A stretch of 64,000 nucleotides of DNA from Pseudomonas sp. 10S4. Lineage in GTDB: Bacteria > Pseudomonadota > Gammaproteobacteria > Pseudomonadales > Pseudomonadaceae. The stretch lies in assembly GCF_034344865.1 (NCBI RefSeq), contig NZ_CP133774.1:5332001-5396000 (forward strand). The letters run 5' to 3'. How positions within the stretch are numbered: the stretch's first letter is position 1; each line of letters begins with the position of its first letter. The translations under genes and the position numbers were made by a program. Below are positions 60,028 through 64,000 of the stretch, one piece after another. Below the pieces are notes generated by a model that saw only the letters and a list, made by a program, of their open reading frames with translations, was not told where the DNA came from and did not search any database.

Positions 60028-61164
60028 TTAGAAAATTCTGTTTGCGAAGACAGGAAGCAAAAGTTCGCGCTCGACCCGATTCCACCAAAGATCCCTTTCT
60101 TCCTCATCCGCATAGGCTAGAAGGTCATACGCGAAAAAAGCCTCAAACCCGCGCCTAGCTACCACGTCCTCCTCCTGCAACTCGTACAGGCCCTCGTCGG
60201 ACAGCATTTTCTTCACCATTAATGGGAACAGCCAACTGCTGAACAACAAATGATTATGCCGTTGCCAAACAGAGGATTCTGACTCTCCATGAGGGCCATG
60301 CGCAGCGGCGTTTCTCGCGGCACTGAAGTCCTGTACCCACGCGTCTAGCGGACGCTCAACATATTTAGGCCATCTGGCCCTCCATTGAGCTTCATTCAGC
60401 GATCCAATAGCCCAAGAGGGTTTGATAGGCAGTTCGGCTTGGAAGTGTTTTCGGAAACAGCGGCGCAAGCCTGGAGTGTCGTGCGATGAATTCAGTAATG
60501 TCTCGAATGCGACACGCATAAGAACCAGTTCGGATCGTTCTTGCATGGTCGAAGAGTCGGTATTCGCTCGAAGAAACACGTCTATGGCTTCGCCGATGCG
60601 ATGTTTCAGCTCACAGTCAGGTAGACCTAACAGTGCAATGACCAATGGAGCGTCCAAGGACAAAAATAGTCGACCATCAACATGCTGAGGTCGAATAAAT
60701 CTCGGGGTCTCGGCAGATCCAACAAAATGCTGTCCGCGACCATCGCGCCTTCGAGTGGTCAACGTGGTGTCCCCGGGTCGGTCTTCCGAAAAACGCTGAG
60801 CAACGACTTGGTAGCCGTCTGAATTGCAGTATTCATAATGACTACAGAATCTGCGCTGGGACAACGCAGAAAACGCCAAGTAGTTCGCCATCCCCAATCG
60901 AGCGGTAATTTGTTCCTCCGACAGATCTAGCCTCTCGGCATCGCTTTCCCAGGTGATGATGGTGCTGTGGCTCACATGAGCGCTAGTGCGGGAGCGAGAG
61001 AAGGTTTGATTCCCATAGCTTCCAAAGATGCCATCAAGCACTCCTTGAGTAACGCCATGGAGCTCGCTCGGTGCCTCTCCACGCACATATGGCACCAACC
61101 TCATGCTGCCTAGCTGCACTTCTTCCGCAGTTGTAACCCAGGGCAGAAAAAATAGAACAGACAT
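60028..61164 (-). CDS. Unknown protein with HEPN-like RxxxxH motif
   Basis: 378 residues from the ATG at 61164 (MSVLFFLPWVTTAEEVQLGS), preceded by GAGGAG. The C-terminal third contains AWVQDFSAARNAAAHGPHGE, an RNxxxH motif like the catalytic box of ApeA/HEPN ribonucleases. The N-terminal part is unfamiliar. It is divergent from the WYL-like gene (61289) with about 125 nt between starts. RNase activity is inferred from one motif only. Confidence 0.55.
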   Translation of the reverse strand: MSVLFFLPWVTTAEEVQLGSMRLVPYVRGEAPSELHGVTQGVLDGIFGSYGNQTFSRSRTSAHVSHSTIITWESDAERLDLSEEQITARLGMANYLAFSALSQRRFCSHYEYCNSDGYQVVAQRFSEDRPGDTTLTTRRRDGRGQHFVGSAETPRFIRPQHVDGRLFLSLDAPLVIALLGLPDCELKHRIGEAIDVFLRANTDSSTMQERSELVLMRVAFETLLNSSHDTPGLRRCFRKHFQAELPIKPSWAIGSLNEAQWRARWPKYVERPLDAWVQDFSAARNAAAHGPHGESESSVWQRHNHLLFSSWLFPLMVKKMLSDEGLYELQEEDVVARRGFEAFFAYDLLAYADEEERDLWWNRVERELLLPVFANRIF

Positions 61165-61288
61165 GTCAACTCCTCGGTGTATACATCGATGGTTCGCAAT
61201 CATCGAGTTGCCTATGTGGCCAACATGATTGACCCTAGACTACAACCAGAGTCGACTGGAAGTCGGACTGCATATGACAGGAGCAGTG

Positions 61289-61903
61289 ATGCGCGTACTC
61301 ATAAAATACCACGATGGCTCAGGCCAGATTACGGAGCGGGAAATCTCGGATCTGCGAAAGGAGAACGAGTCCAATATTGATGCTTTTTGCCATACCCGAG
61401 AGGAGCGCCGAACGTTCAACCTCGATCGGATATTGCATGCAGTGTCCCCTGATACAGGAGAGTTACTGAACCCATATCAACTGGTGCCGTTGATGCGTGA
61501 TTCCGAATCGCTTGACACCCTAACCTGGAAAAGTCGCCAGGCTATCAAGGCTTTAAAATTTTTCAGCCTTACTACTCGCGGCTTCGCCAAGCGAGAGCGC
61601 AAACACATAGACGCCTTCGTCAAATCCTTAGTCAATACCTCGTCACACACAGATGAAGATATCAGCGAGTGGGTCTACTGTCTCTGGTGCGCAGACCTGT
61701 ATGACTACCGTAACGGTAACGTTCAAGAATACAAAGGATTGTTAGAACAGATCCCAAACTCACTGCTTGATGAGTGCCGAGCATTCGCTGTACGGATCGT
61801 TATGGGTTCCGCTAGACAGCCAGAAAACCTCGACTGGATGCAGAGGATTGATGAAGAGTTTTGCCCCCGTCCCGTGGTGCGGAAGCCTTTGCGACCATAC
61901 TGA
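61289..61903 (+). CDS. WYL-like domain protein
   Basis: 204 residues from the ATG at 61289, with AGGAG 5 nt upstream. The N-terminal half resembles a WYL ligand-sensing fold (VLIKYHDGSGQITEREISDL; NIDAFCHTREERRTFNLDRI). The C-terminal half is helical (WVYCLWCADLYDYRNGNVQE). WYL domains often sense nucleic acid or nucleotides and regulate defence genes. No HTH is present. It is divergent from the HEPN-like gene. Confidence 0.55.
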   Translation: MRVLIKYHDGSGQITEREISDLRKENESNIDAFCHTREERRTFNLDRILHAVSPDTGELLNPYQLVPLMRDSESLDTLTWKSRQAIKALKFFSLTTRGFAKRERKHIDAFVKSLVNTSSHTDEDISEWVYCLWCADLYDYRNGNVQEYKGLLEQIPNSLLDECRAFAVRIVMGSARQPENLDWMQRIDEEFCPRPVVRKPLRPY

Positions 61904-62124
61904 GATGACTGACGCACGCCCAGAGGCTAGCTATCAGTATTAGGTCTTACTGACTGCCCTTGGGCGCAGCACTCAAAAATTTCTTGTTCGGATTGTGCCT
62001 CACATTTGCGAATCAGCCCCGAAGTGTACAGTCCGATATCGTACCCGCGCTGTTTGAGGCCGGTTTCTGCATCGCGGATACACTCCTTACAGCGTGGATT
62101 ATATGTCCATCCAATTTGCGCGCC
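61904..62124 (-). pseudogene. Possible cysteine-rich remnant on the minus strand
   Basis: The minus strand from about 62120 down to a TAG near 61934 stays open and encodes GWTYNPRCKECIRDAETGL and SGLIRKCEAQSEQEIFECC, with a CxxC pair. No start codon or ribosome-binding site was found and it adjoins another remnant, so it is probably a gene fragment. It could be a chance open frame. Confidence 0.25.
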
Positions 62125-62300
62125 GCCCGAGTGGCTCGGTGCTTCTTAAGAAGCAGGATTTCATTTGTTCAAGCATCAAGAAATTTTTTCCAATCTTGCG
62201 TGCATAGCCCCTCCACTACTCGTGTTGAGCATAAGCTTGCAAGCAGAAGTCGCTCACACCAGGGTTGCGGAATGTCCGCCTCGCGGACTACGCGACCTAA
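62125..62300 (-). pseudogene. Degenerate C-terminal copy of the 58409-58813 gene
   Basis: Minus-strand reading gives RVVREADIPQPWCERLLLAS and STRVVEGLCTQDWKKFLDA, then an in-frame TGA at 62169-62171, then TNEILLLKKHRATRA. It aligns with VRESSIPQPWRERFLLASVG... WNKFLVEWQKEMRLLEKHR of the intact protein; the TGA falls where that protein has tryptophan. The fragment starts directly at the stop of the PLD-like gene, so the 5' part was lost in a rearrangement. Confidence 0.6.
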
Positions 62301-63648
62301 TCATTAAGCCAATATACGTAGTTGAACAGAGCGTCTAACTCAGAGAGATTTTCCAACTCTAATTGGGTTTGAACCTCCCTGACGTCTCGGCAAAATTGCT
62401 CGTAAAGCTCGGGGGTAACATTGGTCTTCAATGGCCGGAGGGGGTATTGATCGTAACCGGCGACGATCAACCCGCTCACCGCGTTCCGGTTCATGACCCC
62501 AAATCGCTTGTTGTCCAACGCGTGGAGGATCTCCGTCAAGACATTGATGCCTGCTCGTTCAATATCTTCGAAATGGCTGTGCAATAACTCAAATGCTTCG
62601 GCGGGTGTTGCGCGTTTCAGCTCCAATAACTCCGCAAGGGCACTGATGACGAGGTTCGATTTCTGCGACACGATACCCTTGCCGCGATGTAGCCCTCCGG
62701 AATGAAAGCATCCGAGCAATCCTTCATAAGCCTCAAGGAAAGTATCGCGGGTGACCTTACCTAATCCCGCGATCTCTTTGACCCGTCGCCTCGCTATCAG
62801 CCGATCTCTCGCCCGGTAGGTTTGTTGGGCCGTAAACCCGCAGGGCGAATCGTCAGCTTTCATGTCAGCCAACCAATCAGCCAACACCTCCAAGCTGTGC
62901 ATGTCACCCCGGCAGATTTTTTCCGCACGTCGACTTGCCATTTTCCGCCAAGCCTCGTGAACGGCATAGAGTTTTGCGTACTCATTAATGCGTGGCATTG
63001 TTGCGCGAGCGAGCGCACCCTCTTCGATCAACCCTCCAAAGTGCTCTTGGATAGACGCCATCAATGCACCGTCGCGGTCGTTGACCAAAACCGATGCCTC
63101 GTAGTTGTTGGAAAAGCCGCCAGCAGTCATGTTGGCGGAGCCAACGATTACTCTGTGGCCTCCCGGCTCGCGCACTGCGTAGACCTTGGGATGAAAGGTT
63201 TCTTCTGTTGAACTCATATAGAGTTCCAGTTTGTTTTGGGAATTTTTTCCAACTTAAACAGCTCATACAGCATCGCGGGGTCGGTCACGAACAGGCTCAG
63301 ACCAACCGCCATCCGGGCTGTCATCCCACGAGCAATCGCCTGCTTGAGAGGCTCGAGGATCGTTTCGCTTGCGGAAGACTTAGCAAACGCAACCATGCAC
63401 TCCAAATGCTCAGCATTAGCCAGTAACCCGATGATTTCGTCGCCATGACCTGAGTCATAGCCATTCAGTAACAGCTTCAATCCTTGTACCATTACATCGC
63501 TCGCAGTTTGTGCCGCAGACTCGGTGTAATCGAAAATGATGATCTTTTTTGGTTGCCTAGAAGACGATGTAAGCGCTCCCTCTACAAGGGGGTAGTCGCT
63601 ACGAATGTTCGAGGTCGACTCAGAGAGATGCTGGTCACCACTTCCCAA
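62297..63648 (-). CDS. PLD-like nuclease, frame broken near 63225-63226
   Basis: About 450 residues when one A is added to the AA in TGGAACTC (minus strand), which joins KLEKIPKTNW to KLYMSSTEETFHPKVYAV. The phospholipase D-type motif is HPKVYAV with GGHRVIVGSANMTAGGF, i.e. HxK plus GSxN. The long helical C-terminus has no known motif. The proposed TTG start overlaps the end of the upstream Mrr-like gene by 14 nt, so the two form an operon. PLD-type nucleases of this form occur in restriction and abortive-infection loci. Confidence 0.68.
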
Positions 63649-64000
63649 TGCCCTGCTCGATCAGAAGCTTCGCGAATTGATCACCATCTACCAGCTCGAT
63701 CTGAATCCCGGTAGCTTCGGCATAGTCCTCGGCCGCCTTTACAGCGCTTTCCGCAATTGTGCCGGACGTGATAACCATCCCTAGAGTGGCGTTCGCCGCC
63801 TCTATGCCGTCAATTAGCTGCTCGACGACCTTGTTGTTCACCGGGGCTTTGTCATTCCAGTGTTTGGCTTGTACGGCGAGTGTGTATTGAAAGGTTTCGG
63901 CAACACGAAACGTGGCAAGTATGTCCGCACCTTTATCCAAAAGTCTGGGAACAACCGTTGCTGTCTTTGCGCCCATCTGGATCAGCAAATCCTTAATCAG
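63635..64000 (-). CDS. Mrr-like restriction endonuclease, 5' end beyond window
   Basis: The last 122 residues of a Mrr_cat/REase-type protein; the frame is open to the window edge. Visible motifs: LLDKGADILATFRV with the catalytic-position aspartate and FQYTLAVQAKHWND with the QxK variant of the PD-(D/E)XK core. A helical tail (VVEQLIDGIEAANATLGMVI; AEDYAEATGIQIELVDGDQF) ends the protein. Mrr-type enzymes cut modified or foreign DNA. Coupled to the PLD-like gene. Confidence 0.75.
   Translation of the reverse strand: MIKDLLIQMGAKTATVVPRLLDKGADILATFRVAETFQYTLAVQAKHWNDKAPVNNKVVEQLIDGIEAANATLGMVITSGTIAESAVKAAEDYAEATGIQIELVDGDQFAKLLIEQGIGKW

Overview
The window looks like a chromosomal segment of a Pseudomonas, probably of the P. 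fluorescens/P. putida lineage. This is inferred from the high-GC core genes, the split pqiA-pqiA-pqiB-pqiC cluster, the polyamine-type gene set, the REP-like palindromes between genes and the Xax-type binary toxin. No rRNA, tRNA or CRISPR array was recognised.

Left third (1 to about 25,020), ordinary chromosome. An outer-membrane factor / adaptor / RND pump operon is followed by a sensor kinase (1-6686). A convergent MCE lipid-transport cluster pqiAABC lies at 6720-10171. A polyamine-type cluster (FAD oxidoreductase, periplasmic binding protein, glutamine-synthetase-like ligase) sits at 10603-14513 with a divergent AraC regulator. A xenorhabdolysin-like binary pore-forming toxin pair lies at 15820-18090, a second tripartite RND pump at 18151-24118, and a DUF985 cupin gene at 24511-25020.

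Right two thirds (about 25,100 to 64,000), a mosaic island. Base composition drops abruptly, then recombinase-like, helicase, nuclease, reverse-transcriptase, DUF262, HEPN-RES, TIR and SIR2 genes follow one another, separated by decayed sequence. The mobility genes are a tyrosine-recombinase-like protein (25578-27393) and a tyrosine integrase divergent from a KfrA-like regulator (39038-41153). Probable defence genes are a UvrD helicase, an HExxH protein, a 1528-residue SF1 helicase-nuclease, an antiviral-type reverse transcriptase, a truncated DUF7281/Toprim-like gene, a DUF262 protein, HEPN-RES, and at the right edge a PLD-like nuclease with an Mrr-like endonuclease.

The most striking segment is 50605-57367: two Thoeris-type modules side by side. 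Each has a SIR2-SLOG effector (ThsA) and two TIR proteins of matching architecture, called here type A and type B. Module 1 has an extra DUF1863-type TIR (ThsB). The total is two effectors and five TIR proteins. The type A TIR of module 1 has lysine where its module 2 counterpart has the expected catalytic glutamate.

Reading frames are broken at 13 places in core and island genes alike. Each break is repaired by adding back one base, nearly always in a short homopolymer. This uniform deletion signature suggests sequencing or assembly error more than gene decay, so I annotate those genes as single loci. A nonsense codon at 59226-59228 and a degenerate paralogue at 62125-62300 do not fit this pattern and look like real mutations.
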